NCBI GenBank assembly: GCA_031771865.1 | Contig: JASISA010000022.1 | Location: 1,798,001-1,862,000 of the forward strand | Reading direction: 5' to 3' | Source of the DNA: Nothophaeocryptopus gaeumannii | Lineage: Eukaryota; Ascomycota; Dothideomycetes; Mycosphaerellales; Mycosphaerellaceae | DNA: 64,000 nt | Part shown: one piece after another, positions 1 to 12,200 of the stretch | Layout: the number at the start of each line of letters is the position of its first letter | How positions within the stretch are numbered: the stretch's first letter is position 1 | Notes under the pieces: model-generated | Seen by the model: only the letters and a program-made list of their open reading frames with translations | Database searches by the model: none | What the model was told of the DNA's origin: nothing | Made by a program: the position numbers and the translations under genes

Positions 1-290
1 GCAGACCGCGCAGTAGGGCGGACTCGGCCGCTTCCTGCCTGAGGCTTGATACGCTAATACTTTACATATTCGTCTAGTCCCAGACCTGCTCTGTCCCTGG
101 CGCCTACACTCACATGTGTCTTGGCAATATGTCTGCGACAGCGGCCGAGGCAGTGCGAGCTCCATCCTAGCGTTCTGCGCCGCATCTGCCAAGTGACCGG
201 TCAGGAGGATGAAGATGGAGTTCGTTACAACACCCTGCTCGTTGAACAAGTTAACGCTCCCACTCAGGGTTTCTTTATTGACACTTCGGA

Positions 291-1331
291 ATGGCTCAAG
301 ATCGCCTGTCACATATCACTGACACTCTGAGAGCACAAGCCCTCTTCACTTCACAATGCTCTCTGGACGATGCCCGCCAAGCAAGCATCGTCAATGCCTT
401 GAATACCTACCGTGAGACGGTCTTGAACCACAATCTGCACCTTATTAGGAAAATTCTGGACGACACAGAGAACACGAGAGTGCCACAGCCCCGCCAATGG
501 GATGCCAACCAAATCCAAAAAGCAAAAATTGAAGCTCTTGGACAAGAACTTTTCGGCTGTGGCCCGCCTCCCAGTCACTGGTTTGACCTACTGAATGGTC
601 GTCCTATGCGGGACATGACCTCTCCTGAAATGCTTCCTAGACTTTCTGAAGATATCATCCTCAATGGGATCACACATGAGCCCGTGAATGGGTAGAAGAG
701 ATCGAAGTGGCTCCGCGACACCCGTCATGATCTATCTGTGCTGCGAGCTCAGAACAAGCTTGAGTCCTTCCCTGAAGACATACCGGCCGATCTCGAATAC
801 CTGACTTGACTTGTTGGAGGTACATGTATCGGGTCTGGCTTGGACGACGCACACAGTGGTGGACAAATGTTCACATTCCTGGAGTTTGGAGAAGCATTCA
901 TTCCCGTGCGAGATGCCAAATATTTTCCCTCCGGCGACGACGACGACGACTACGAATTTCCATCCGACTGCGACGATCTCACTTTCGTTTACGACTCCAT
1001 GCCTATCGCCCTCGCCATCCGTCTGGGCAGCGGATTCGAGACTGGCGGAACATGGGCTCTCTACTGCTACGACTACGCCGCAGATTATCCATGAAAACGG
1101 CGGTACTGCCTTACGAATCACGAATGGGGCAGCGAACTTTTCGACACCATGGAAGACTTTCTGGTCTGGTACGTGCACTATCACGAGCAGACGCCGGAGG
1201 AAGCTCACACCGAACTGCACATCAGGGAAGCTTTTGGGTTCAATGTCTACCCCCAATCCGATATGTACGTAATGAACAAGGAAGGGGAAGTTATAAAGGT
1301 GGTGAAATCAGGAGAGAATACCTATGACTAA
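291..1331 (+). pseudogene. Decayed protein-coding gene with three in-frame stops
   Basis: One reading frame runs from about 255 to the TAA at 1329-1331 and is broken only by TAG at 693-695, TGA at 807-809 and TGA at 1092-1094. The translation on both sides of each stop looks like ordinary globular protein: acidic, with an Asp run at residues encoded near 939-953 and aromatic-rich segments such as ALYCYDYAADY before the last stop and FLVWYVHYHE after it. Upstream, a different frame (about 121-330) also looks protein-like up to the sequence SEWL, so a frameshift near 295-300 may separate it from the same gene. I do not recognise the family. Each stop could come from a Trp or Gln codon by one transition, which fits RIP-type decay but does not prove it. 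Alternatively these are short exons of a gene whose introns I cannot place. Confidence 0.45.
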
Positions 1332-2412
1332 CCTCGTCCACGATTCGATGAGAGCTGTCTTTCTAGAGAGCTTCAAAAAGAAATCCAGGACCAGCCAAAT
1401 CGGATCGACAGAAAAGCGCCTGTCTGATACGCAAGTCCTCTGTCGTCCTATTTCTAATACCCTCGAGACATTTCTGGACGGTGGCCCCTCGGGTCACATG
1501 GACGCGATCTGCCAGAGGACCTCAACCGTCGAAGATAGACATGCCTATCATTCCGCTCCATTGAAATCGTCTCACCCGATCATTACCTTATCAAATCAGC
1601 TCTTGATTCGATCTTCTCATGGAGACGTAAACGAAGAGTCTCGGCGTCCTTCCAATCTTAAGGCCTATCGGATACATCGCCTCACACCGCTAAAGGGGAA
1701 GGAATATGAAGCTGATCTGATGTCCACATGTGGACTTCTTCAGCTTTGCGATGCTTTCGGTCCTTCTAGGACGCTTTTGATCACATGGAGCCCGTGATTC
1801 AGTCCAAAGGTACCCAAACCAGTTGCCTTGAATCTCTGACTCTGTTGGATATCTCGCCCCTTCACCGCCTGAGATACGCTATCAATGGGCCGCTTGCCTT
1901 GGATCACACGGACGCTTCAGTCTGGTCAGGGGACGTTGTTAATTGTTAGCCCTTCAATCCTCAGCCTTATCGGAGACGTCACCGTTGCAAAAGCCTCCAA
2001 AGGACGTGCGATTCGTCTTCTGTAGATGTCAGCTTTCCCGAGAGCCCACGTCGATCTTATACTGAACGCACTCAAATCACCGTGGCAGATTTGTATCAGG
2101 TGCTGGTTCTGCTGCGCGACATTCTGATGTCACAAACGAGTTACTGCAACACCGGCCTCGCGGAGCCCTCCCCACGCGCTCACAAGCTTTCGCGGCGATC
2201 GGGAAGGATTCGTCTGCTGCAGTGAGTGCCGGAAGCCGTCCGAGAGCCGGCATGGAAATTCCGAGTCGCTTCCACACCGACGGGTTCGCATTCGTGTGAT
2301 GAGGACATATATATATATATATCATGGCTGAGTTGATGTACGTTTGTTCGGACCTAGACAGCAACCTTGGGTCACTGTGACCGCACCACTTACCTCGAGC
2401 GAAAGAAGTCCT
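1332..2412. other. Intergenic stretch, no convincing gene
   Basis: A 157-codon open frame (1324-1797, plus strand) begins inside the end of the decayed frame upstream. It has no recognisable motif and an unconvincing composition, so I treat it as chance. The rest is the upstream region of the DHA2 transporter and contains an AT microsatellite at 2307-2322. Confidence 0.5.
2307..2322. repeat. (AT)8 microsatellite
   Basis: Eight perfect AT units lie about 90 bp upstream of the MFS transporter start. They could act as a TATA-like promoter element, but nothing else in the sequence shows this. Confidence 0.9.
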
Positions 2413-4261
2413 ATGGAGATTATCCACGCTCCCAAGCTATGGTGGGTCGTATTCTCACTTTGCACAGCTCTTCTCCTGTCATCGTTGGAAAGTACCATCG
2501 TCTCAACAGCCCTCGTCTCAATCGGTTCAAGTTTTCAAGACTATGGCGAAAGCAATTGGATTGTCATTGCTTACCTTCTTACATACTCCAGTAAGTATGA
2601 GCCTTCTACCACGCATTTCATCCATATTCAAAAACCCACGAGAGGCTGATCGAGCGTCATTACGGCAGGTTTCCTCGTAATCCATGCCCGCCTCTCCGAC
2701 ATCACAGGTCGCAAACCGGCGCTGCTCATTTCTTTGGTCATATTCACGGCAGCATCTCTGGCTTATGGTCTTGCAAAGACACTCACCCAACTCATCGTGT
2801 TTCGCTCCATCCAAGGGATAGGTGGCTCTGGAATCTACGCTCTAACGATGGTCCTGGTGTCCGAAATCACGCCCAAGAAACATTTCGGTCCGGTATCCGC
2901 CATGGTTAATGTCGTTTTCGTCGCGGCTAGTGCGGTCGGCCCGGTCATAGGAGGGGCTATTACTACTTACTCGACGTGGAGGTGGTGCTTTTGGCTCAAT
3001 GTACCGAGTGGTGCTGTCATACTAGTCGTCACTTGGTTCTTGTTTCCCAAGGTTGAAGGAACTTCCAGGATCAGCTTTCGGGAGTCGGTGAGGAGGGTCG
3101 ATTGGCTGGGCCTTTTGCTTGTTCTAGGCGCCTCGATTGTCATTATTCTGCCGCTTCAGGAAGCGGGGGGTCAGTGGGCTTGGGATAGCGTGTCGACTAT
3201 CGTCATGATCGTCATTGGTGGCATCTGCTGGGCTGCGTTTGCGAGTTGGGAGGTTTGGTTATCGAGGAAACGGGATGGCGAGGCTCTCTTGATGCCCATG
3301 CTGCCGAAACATGTGGTTCTGCAGAGAGTCATGGGAAGTTGCATGTTGTAAGTCGGGTCTTTTGCTCACTTGGTTGTCGGTGTGTTGATGTTCCCGGAAC
3401 AGAACGTCGTTCCTGACGGGCCTCGCATTCTCGAGTGTCGTTGTTTATCTCCCGCAACGCTTCCAGGCAGTCAACGATTTCTCTCCAGTAAAGGCAGGTG
3501 TCAATATCCTGCCAGTGCTTGTTGTCTCAGCCTTGGCAGCTACGGCTTCTGGATTCGTCCTCGGCAAGAAGAACATCTGCTCCTACATAGTTATCGTCGG
3601 GAATGCGTTACAACTTGTGGGTCTCGGCCTGACCTCTGCGATGTCGACGGAAGCGAAGGTGCCGACCTCTGGTTACGGATATCAGGCAATCCTCGGGCTG
3701 GGGCTCGGGTCTGCGCTGGCTTCATACTTTACCTTGGTGAGGATCGAGTGCAGGAGGGAGGATATAGGTACGTCTTACCTGATATTCTTAAGAACAGTGC
3801 ATCTGCATGAGCCAATGCTGACAGTAGTCTGTTAAGCACCGACAGTCGGGGCGATCACTCAGCTCCGCATCTTCGGTGGTGTAATCGGAGTCGTCATCTG
3901 CCGAGTTGCTCAGACTTCTTACCTTCGATATCATCTCGCCCACCTGCTGAGCTCAAGCAAGATCGAGATGGTGCTGTCGTCGGTGGCTTCAATCAGAGAT
4001 CTCCCAGCTGATCAGGCAGCGGCAGTGCGAGAGGTCTACGGCAGTGCTTTCAACTGGCAATGGCGAATCCTGACATTCATCGCAGCCGCAAATGTGGTCG
4101 TCGGCTTGTTCAGTTGGAGGAGGCATCCGAAAGATTTGCAGGATCCAAATACTGCTGCGATTGACGAGACTGAGCTTACTGCTAATCGCACTGGTGTTGT
4201 TGAAGGCGATCTTGAGATGGATGGGCAGAAGAACCTGTCATGTCGTGCAGCAAAGTCCTGA
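2413..4261 (+). CDS. MFS transporter, DHA2 (14-TM drug:H+ antiporter) type
   Basis: Four exons (2413-2590, 2669-3347, 3403-3767, 3837-4261) join with GT-AG introns of 55-78 nt and give 548 residues in frame. The start chosen is the ATG directly before the first hydrophobic segment; an upstream in-frame ATG at 2344 would add 23 residues. Family signatures are LESTIVSTALVSIG in TM1, the loop DITGRKPALL between TM2 and TM3, RSIQGIGGSGIYAL in TM4, and the motif-C-like AVGPVIGGAI followed by WRWCFWLNVPSGA in TM5-TM6. These are typical of fungal DHA2 exporters at the plasma or vacuolar membrane, which move toxins, drugs or secondary metabolites out against protons. The substrate cannot be read from the sequence. 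The C-terminus is a short hydrophilic tail. No biosynthetic backbone gene is adjacent, so a cluster role is not supported. Confidence 0.9.
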
Positions 4262-5068
4262 TAGCTCTTCGACTCTCGATGAGGCTCTTACCGAATACAG
4301 CAAAGAGAATATGCAATGCGTGACATTGATTCGTGGAAGAGGACCCCGCAATTTCATGACTCCGTTGTGCACTCTTGTCGTTAACGGGTTCGTTGCTATG
4401 GATAGTCCGGACCGGGAGACAGCCAATTTCTTTTTCAATCGCAGCTGTCAGTTGTTATCGATGAAGCTCTTCGAAACGTCAGCAGAGTTGGCAAAACGTG
4501 GGAGGGAGACGACGTTGCTTTTGTATAGCCAAGGCTGTGCCGCGTCCCAGAATTGTGGATGGCCAATAGAAGTAACACGCCGCGCCCGGAGATTGAGGGA
4601 AGGGCGCTGGGCAGTGGGTGTCTGTTGTCGGACCGGAAGTCATCGAGGGGTCAGGAAGGGTGGGAGTCGTGTTGCTTGGTGGGAGTGCCAGGACCCAGGT
4701 GGTGCTCAGTGATGGTGCCACTGGTGCTTGCTGGTGAGGGCTCAACCTCCCCGCCAAGAATAGCTCTGCTCTGTTTGACCGCCTGTAACACCGAACGGCA
4801 TCCTTCTTCCTTCACACTCCCAAACGCCTCCTACTCTTCTCCTCCTCATACAGCTGTACTCATTAACGACAGCACACTAGTCTACGGCGTCCGGCCAAGT
4901 TGTCACATCTCGGGCAATTTATAGATTGCGATAGTGGGCTGCTTAGCGGGGCTCAACGCTGACCTGGAATAAGACCCGAGTAGCTGAGAAAAAAAGTTGC
5001 CAAGGCGCGACCAAAACACTACAAACAACGCCTCTTCTTTGACTTCTTACAAGACACATCTCGACACA
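4262..5068. other. Intergenic region upstream of pyruvate kinase
   Basis: I see no gene here. Small open frames exist on both strands but lack family features. A pyrimidine-rich stretch at about 4800-4860 and an A-rich stretch before 5000 precede the pyruvate kinase start, as is common in fungal promoters of highly expressed glycolytic genes. Confidence 0.5.
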
Positions 5069-6764
5069 ATGGGTGACTCGCTTGTTCACCAGGAGTATGG
5101 CCGCACGCGTGTGCAATGGCTCGCTTCCCTCAACACTGAGTACCACCCGCCGACTCAGTTCCGCCGGACGAGCATCATCTGCACCATCGGTATGCTCATA
5201 CCATTGTGAAGAAGCTATCGAGAGGCTTCAGACTGACAGATATGGCTTGCAGGCCCCAAGACCAACTCCGCCGAGAAGATCAACATGCTCCGCAAGGCCG
5301 GCTTGAACGTCGTCCGCATGAACTTCTCCCACGGCTCATACGAGTACCACCAGTCTGTCATTGACAACGCCCGCAAGGCTGAGGCCGAGCAGGCAGGCCG
5401 TCCAGTTGCCATTGCCCTCGACACCAAGGGCCCCGAGATCCGCACAGGTAACACGCCCGGCGACGAAGACATCCCAATCTCCGCCGGCACCGAGATCAAC
5501 ATCACCACCGACGATCAATATGCCACCGCATCCGACAACAAGAACATGTACGTCGATTACAAGAACATTACAAAGGTTATTGAAAAGGGCCGTATCATCT
5601 ACGTCGATGACGGTGTCCTGGCGTTTGAGGTGCTCGAGGTGACAGACGACAAGAACCTGAAGTGCAGAGCGATCAACAACGGCAAGATCAGCAGCAAGAA
5701 GGGTGTGAACCTTCCAAAGACCGACGTGGATCTCCCAGCTCTGAGCGAGAAGGACAAGGCCGATCTCAAGTTCGGTGTCAAGAACAAGGTCGACATGGTG
5801 TTTGCCTCGTTCATCCGCCGCGCTGAAGACATCACTGCCATCCGTGAGGTGCTCGGCGAGGAGGGCAAGGACATTCAGATCATTGCCAAGATCGAGAACC
5901 AGCAGGGTGTCAACAATTTTGACGAGATCCTCAAGGTCACCGACGGAGTCATGGTTGCCCGTGGTGATTTGGGTATTGAGATTCCACCAGCCCAGGTCTT
6001 CATTGCCCAGAAGATGATGATCACCAAGTGCAACATTGCAGGCAAGCCAAGCATTTGCGCTACTCAGATGCTCGAGAGCATGACATACAACCCTCGCCCA
6101 ACCCGTGCTGAGGTCTCTGACGTTGGTAACGCTGTCTTGGACGGTGCCGACTGCGTCATGCTTTCAGGTGAGACGGCCAAGGGCAACTACCCCAAGGAGG
6201 CCGTGTCCATGATGCACGAGACCTGCTTGTTGGCGGAAATAGCCATTCCGTACCTCAACGCATACGATGAGTTGAAGAAGCTCGCCCCTCGCCCGGTACC
6301 AACCACCGAGAACTGCGCCATGGCTGCTGTGTCTGCTTCTCTTGAGCAGAATGCAGGTGCCATCCTCGTGCTCACCACATCGTAAGTCGGTCATATCGCT
6401 TAATTCCTTCAAATGCTGACACCAATTTAGTGGAAACACCGCCCGCCTCATCTCCAAATACCGCCCAGTGTGCCCCATCATCATGGTCACCCGTAACGGA
6501 TCCGCCTCTCGATACTCCCACCTCTACCGCGGCGTCTACCCATTCCACTACGCTCAGGAGAAACCAGACTTCAAGACCGTCCCATGGCAAGAGGATGTCG
6601 ACCGTCGTCTCAAGTGGGGTATCAGCAATGCCATCAAGCTCGGTGTGCTCAAGAAGGGTGATGCGGTCATTTGTGTGCAGGGATGGAGAGGTGGTATGGG
6701 CCACACCAACACTCTGCGTGTGGTGCCCGCCGAGGAGGACCTTGGCCTGGACCAGAACGCCTAG
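5069..6764 (+). CDS. pkiA: Pyruvate kinase
   Basis: Three exons (5069-5189, 5253-6381, 6431-6764) give 527 residues, the usual length for fungal pyruvate kinase. The enzyme converts phosphoenolpyruvate and ADP to pyruvate and ATP in the cytosol, the last step of glycolysis. The N-terminus MGDSLVHQEYGRTRVQWLAS is typical of filamentous fungi. Catalytic and binding segments are visible: RTSIICTIGPKTNS, RMNFSHGSYEYH, ALDTKGPEIRTGN, the metal and substrate region KIENQQGVNNFDEIL followed by DGVMVARGDLGIE, then CATQMLESM and RPTRAEVSDVGNAVLDG. The C-terminal regulatory domain follows the second intron and includes the segment GWRGGMGHTNTLRVV. No break or missing key residue was seen. The name pkiA follows the Aspergillus convention. 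Confidence 0.98.
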
Positions 6765-7261
6765 TTGGATTCTGCGCCGAAACTAAAGCCGAATCCGTTC
6801 GTGACCTTGGCAGACAAGATGGAGATGCTTGAGCTCGTGAGTGTGGCGCAGCCGGCATGAACTTGTGCGAGAGGCCGGCGAAGATGACACCACACTGTAG
6901 CAGAAGACACCAAAATACCAAACACGGCAGACAGACGAAGTGTATGCTGGCATGGAACATCAACATCATGGAGCGGAGTTGAAAGCGGACAAGGAGTGAG
7001 GCATGGCTGGAGTCTTGAGTGAGCGCGAGCATACACTGGACTATGAGGCATGACTATGTGTTGTGAGCGTGTAGCGATTCCTTTTGATTTACGTACGGAA
7101 AACGATACCAATGGTGTTTTATGACCAACCTTTGATCACATTCTATATACGTCTTTGATTGATTGCGTTGATAGTGAGAAGGACATCGAGCAAGCGATGA
7201 GAAGTGAAAACGTGACATTTGCTCATATATACGGGTAGAGAACGGACAAGGTATCTCTCAA
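6765..7261. other. Intergenic region between convergent genes
   Basis: This is the shared 3-prime region of pyruvate kinase (plus) and a membrane protein (minus). Open frames on the minus strand here are short and featureless. I see no gene. Confidence 0.5.
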
Positions 7262-8242
7262 TCATGACGCACCGGCCTCCTTCTGCAACGCCGCGATCTT
7301 ATCGTCTAATTCTCTTCTCTCCTGAGTCATCTTTTCCAAGGACTGTTGACGAACTTGCTCGTTTTGTTTGGCTGAATCAGCCACGAGAGGTGTTGATGCA
7401 TCTGTCTCGTGCTCATACGTCTCAGGCGAGCTGACCACCAGAGGTGTCGAAGGGTTCGTCTCGGCTTCTCCTTCCTCAGGTGGTGTGGTTGGCGAGAGGA
7501 TCACAGCCGGAGGCGGAGTTATGAAGCTTGAGATCGGAATTGAGAAGCGCACTGAGCGTTTTGTATTGCACGGGGAGATTGGAGAGACGAGTGTTGATGA
7601 ATTGGTTATTGTTGTGGATGAGCTGCGGTCGCTACCGTTGCGTCTGGGTGATGATGATGAGCTGCTGTTTGTGTCGTTCCGTTGTGGCGTTGATGCTGAC
7701 CCTTGGGTTGTGGTTGGGAACGACTTCCGCGAGATGAGCGCCCTCGGCATAGTGACTGGAAACAAGTCGGTATCTTCGAGCTCCGCCTTGGGCGTGTTGG
7801 TGCCGAGTGGACCTTCGTAATGCGCGGTGCTACTTCCTCCGTGCCGGAGTATGAGTGGAAACTCGTTCTGTGATCGAGTGGCATAGCCCAGTTCTTGTCT
7901 GGCGGGAGTACTGTGTACTTCCGAAGGTCTTCTCTGCCGTTCGATCGAGTCGAGTACCTCACGATTGATCGGGTCGTTGTAGTCACTCTCATATGAGTTC
8001 TTGTACCGAGCGTAGATGATATCTTGATGCTCGAGGTCGGAGAGTCTTTGGTTCGCCGCTTTGGCCTCTTTCTTCAACTTCCGGTTGCGTCGTTTCAGAC
8101 ATATCGTGATTGCTATGGTCAACAGCGATATTATGACGATCGGCACGACGATCGGCACGACGACTGCTGTAGTTATTTCATCTTCTTCCTTCGGATCCAG
8201 CTGGGGTGGCATCTTGACAGGCGGCGCTCGCGCCACACTCAA
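7262..8242 (-). CDS. Single-pass membrane protein with long disordered tail, function unknown
   Basis: A single exon of 326 codons. Residues about 24-48 form one strong hydrophobic segment (TTAVVVPIVVPIVIISLLTI and on) followed by a basic stretch KRRNRKLKKEAK, which predicts the C-terminal side in the cytosol. There is a short N-terminal region and no clear signal peptide. The remaining 270 residues are rich in Ser, Thr and Pro and look disordered; a Ser run lies near residues 190-200, and the last 30 residues (about 292-325, EKMTQERRELDDKIAALQ) may form a coiled coil. This layout is common among ascomycete Ser/Thr-rich membrane proteins of unknown function. An internal Met at residue 11 is an alternative start. 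Confidence 0.65.
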   Translation of the reverse strand: MSVARAPPVKMPPQLDPKEEDEITTAVVVPIVVPIVIISLLTIAITICLKRRNRKLKKEAKAANQRLSDLEHQDIIYARYKNSYESDYNDPINREVLDSIERQRRPSEVHSTPARQELGYATRSQNEFPLILRHGGSSTAHYEGPLGTNTPKAELEDTDLFPVTMPRALISRKSFPTTTQGSASTPQRNDTNSSSSSSPRRNGSDRSSSTTITNSSTLVSPISPCNTKRSVRFSIPISSFITPPPAVILSPTTPPEEGEAETNPSTPLVVSSPETYEHETDASTPLVADSAKQNEQVRQQSLEKMTQERRELDDKIAALQKEAGAS

Positions 8243-9262
8243 TCACTGTGAGCATCGCTCTTCTTAAGCAGACTGCCACGCGGTTGCTGTGGTGTGATGT
8301 CAATTTGCTAAGCCTATCGAGCTGTGAATATTAGGTCTTGTCCCTCCAGGTAATGTGAATGATCATTGGTCGAGCACAGAAACGCACTCCGTACAATCCG
8401 GTGATCAAGCTGGTCGAGCCCATCATGTGCTTCGCCAAGGTGTTTCAGGATAGAGACCTTCGCAAGGGAGCTTGTACAGTATGAGGGAAAGATGGCAGTG
8501 CAGAGGTGAAGCAGATGCCAAGAACTGTGGCTAGCAGGCATGAGCTGCCGAGCTGGGGTGTCCTGGGGAAGATGAACTCAATTGTATATCATCTTTGAAC
8601 TTGATATGAGGGAGGGCAACGAGACGAGAACAAACAAAGCATTGCGAGAGGAAGTGAGCATGCGAGTGACTGCTGCAGGTGGCCAGCCCTATAGACGTGT
8701 TGTCTCCGCGATAGGAGTGAACATGCGTCTTGACATTCTCGCTGCGTCTGTACAGTACAATGCGCCGTGTTGCCCGTTCCCGTTCCCAAGTCACTGATGC
8801 CAAGCTGTGGCAGTGAGACTTGCTGCCAAGCATTTTGCGTGGCAGTCGCTGGACGAGTCGAAATTCACACCCAAGCTCGTGGTCCACGCGAGGCCCAGAG
8901 AGGTCGAAGACTTGGACGTAACTTAGACATGGTGAAGGCCGTGGCGAACCGATCCATTGTGATGGATAATTGTGATGCCGGCCTCGGCAGAGTCGGACAC
9001 GAACATTGTCCCAATGCCATGGGCCTGGAAGACTGAGGCATGGCCTTGGCAGCGGTGAGGGTCGGATCATCGAAGTGAGTGTTGCCCCTCGCAACACGCA
9101 GCTAGACACAAACACTCCCTTCAAGGCGGCAGGCGCGCCCGTGACCGTGACCGTGACAGCTCTCTGACGTCGGCGAACCTCGATTCTAGTCCCACCACGA
9201 CCAACCATTCCATTCATCTGGATACAACGCCTGTGATCGCGCACGGGACTCACGCGATCTTC
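8243..9262. other. Intergenic region between divergent genes
   Basis: About 1 kb between the membrane protein gene and the SNF2 helicase gene, which point away from each other. A 290-codon open frame on the minus strand (8531-9403) overlaps helicase exon 1 and has no recognisable features; I judge it spurious. I see no RNA gene. Confidence 0.5.
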
Positions 9263-12200
9263 ATGAGCAGGACTGGTCCACAGCAGTCCCCGACTCGACG
9301 CAGTGCACAGAAGCCCCTCAACACCCTCACGTCGCCACAGAAGCCCGTGTTTGACGGAAACCAGAATCTGAGCCATCTCCTTGGAACTTGGCTCGACGAC
9401 CAAGCACAGCAGGACCCAATTGGTATGGTGCGAGAACGCAGTCCAAGTCGGACATCGTCTGGCCAGTATCTATCTCCTCAGAAGAAAAGCACCTTCGAGC
9501 GGCCTCCATTAGCAAAGTAAGTTGGAGCCCAGTATTCACATTCAACTGATTCACTGTGCTTACATTCGTCCACGCAGCATATCAGCTAAAATGCAGTCGC
9601 CGAATTCACGTCAGGGCAAGCCTTCTCAGGGCGATGGATCAGAGGATAAGCCGCGGACGGGAAACCCAGAGTTCGGCAAGGCAAGTCCTCTGCGCAATCC
9701 GCTGAAGAAATCCTCTCCTACGAACATCTTCCTCCCAAAGAAGCCAGTACCGAGCAATCGGCCAATGTCGACCTCCGCACAGCAAAATCGAGTTTCCGGT
9801 GTTGGATCAACTTCTGCCTACCCCGGTCAGCCGGCGCCGACATTCCGCCAACCCTCCAACTCTACGGCGTCCTATCAACAAACGCAGCAGCCGCAGTTCA
9901 AGCGCTGGGGACCATCCAGCTTCCCAACAGCAGTTCCGCCTCCCACAAACGACCCGCTGAGAACTGTGCAACCTGCTCCGAGGCCTATGTACTCTTCCAC
10001 CGCCGCCGACATGAACCCTTATGCGACGTACGTGCCTCCGCGGCAAGTAGTTGATCTGACTCACCGTCAACCGAAGCCGAAGCCGCAGCAAGTCGACTCT
10101 GACTCCGAAGACGAAGATCGCTTCGATCCCGATGCCGAGATTCGTGCCAACCAAGGGCAATTTGGGGCTCCCGACCCATACATGTACCTAGACTCCCACA
10201 CGGCCAACGATGACATGAAGAAGCTGCTCGAGGGCGCATTTGATGAGGATAACGAGAAGGGCAGGACCCGACTCAGGGCTCGCATACGTAAAGTGCAAAG
10301 AGAGGTAGAAGAGAAGCAAGCAAAAAGTCTCTCGGACAAGCTCGCCGCGTTGAACGTTAAGGAGGAAGCCGCGAAAGAGGAGCACGAGGAGGAAGATGAG
10401 GAGGAAGATGGCACAGTCGAGGGTCTAAGTGTCAAGCTCCTGCCACATCAAGTCGAAGGCGTATCCTGGATGATCGACAAAGAGATCAATCGAACCAAAA
10501 AGAGAGGTCTTGTACCCAGAGGTGGCATACTGGCGGATGACATGGGTCTGGGCAAGACAGTGCAATCAGTAACATTGATGCTCACAAACCCACGTCCGGC
10601 TTCTGACGCCAAACCTGAGTTCAAGGGCCAAAAGCTACCCGGCAAAGAGGTTGGCAAAGGCACGCTTGTTGTCGCACCGCTCGCCCTAATCAAGCAATGG
10701 GAAGGCGAGATCAAGTCCAAGGTCAGCAGAAGCCACTCGATGAAGGTTCTTGTCCACCACGGAGCAAATCGCACCAAGAACAGTGCGGAGCTGAAGAAGT
10801 ACGACGTTGTAATTACGACCTATCAGACACTCACATCGGAGCATGCTGGGTCAAATATGACCAGCGACTATGGAAGCAAGATCGGCTGCTTCGGCGTGCA
10901 TTGGTACAGAGTTATGCTCGATGAAGCCCACAGCATCAAGAACCGTAATGCAAAGTCGACACAAGCATGCTACGCGCTGAACGCCTGGTATCGGTGGTGC
11001 TTGACTGGAACGCCGATGCAAAACAACTTGGACGAACTTCAGTCACTGATCAAGTTTCTTCGCGTCAAGCCATACTGCGAGCTACCTCGATGGAAAGACT
11101 CGATCATCACTCCTATGAAGAATGGCCGTGGGGGTCTCGCCATGCAGCGCCTGCAGATCTTCCTGAAGACTTGCATGAAGCGACGAACGAAGGACATTCT
11201 GAAGCAAGACGGAGCTCTCAACTTTGGCGGCAAGTCTGATCAAGATGGTGCGAAGAGTGGCGGAATGCAGATCGTCAAGCGTGAAGTCTTGACTGTCGAG
11301 TGCGACTTCGATCCAATGGAGAAGGAGTATTACAACCGTCTACAAGCGCGTGCCGATCAGCGACTTGAGCAAATGATGGACAGCAGCGGGAAAGCGGACT
11401 ACATTGGAGCTCTCGTCCTTCTGCTGCGATTGCGTCAGATGTGCGATCATCCTCAGCTGATCGAAAAGGCAATGGCGAAGGATAAGGATGCCATGACCAC
11501 TGGGCTACCATCTGGAAAGCAGACACCACGTGATGGTGGAGCTGACGACATGGATGCTCTCACGGCTCTCATGGGCGGTGTCAAGATCGAGTCCAAGAAC
11601 TGCGACGTGTGCCAAATTAAGCTATCATCCGAAGAGGCACAAGCTGGTGCCGTCCGCTGCTTCGAGTGCGAGGCTGATCTTGCCGCCATGAAAAAGTCTA
11701 AGTCTGGCAAGAAGTCGAAGAAGACAAAGGTCAAGAAAGAAAAGAAGGACAAGAAAGTCAAGGCTGAGCCAAAGCCACAGCAGCTGCGATCACGTAATCG
11801 CAGAATCATCGAGGACAGCGATGACGAGGACGAAGGCGAGTACATCGGCAACGGCCCTGAGCGCAAGGTCGACCTGGGTAGGGCTGGCGGATCGGACGAT
11901 GAAGACGCTGAAGGCGGTGGAGAGTCCTTGGATACCATTGACTCCGACAGAAGCGACGAGGACGACTCCGAGGTGGTTGACTCGCCTTCTCGTGCTCGTA
12001 AGTACGATGCCGACGACACGGACGAAGACTCTCAATCCGAAGAGGCAGAAGACGAAGACACCACCGACGAATCATCCAAAGAGGATGATGAAGACGAAGC
12101 TTCCGACTCAGACCAGAGCGGTTTTCTCGAGGGCATTGGCTCAACGGGCACTTCCAAACACACTCCTTCGACCAAGATCCGCCAGCTCCTCCGCATCTTG

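Noticed and set aside
1324..1797. 157-codon plus-strand frame
   Set aside because: No motif and no clear coding pattern; it starts inside the end of a decayed frame.
7368..7820. 150-codon plus-strand frame
   Set aside because: Lies antisense inside the single-pass membrane protein gene and mirrors its Ser/Thr-rich codons.
8531..9403. 290-codon minus-strand open frame
   Set aside because: It overlaps exon 1 of the SNF2 gene, has no recognisable motif and looks like a chance frame in GC-rich DNA.
11453..12019. 188-codon Ser-rich minus-strand frame
   Set aside because: Shadow of the acidic Asp/Glu region of the SNF2 helicase; Ser runs come from the reverse of GAC/GAG codons.
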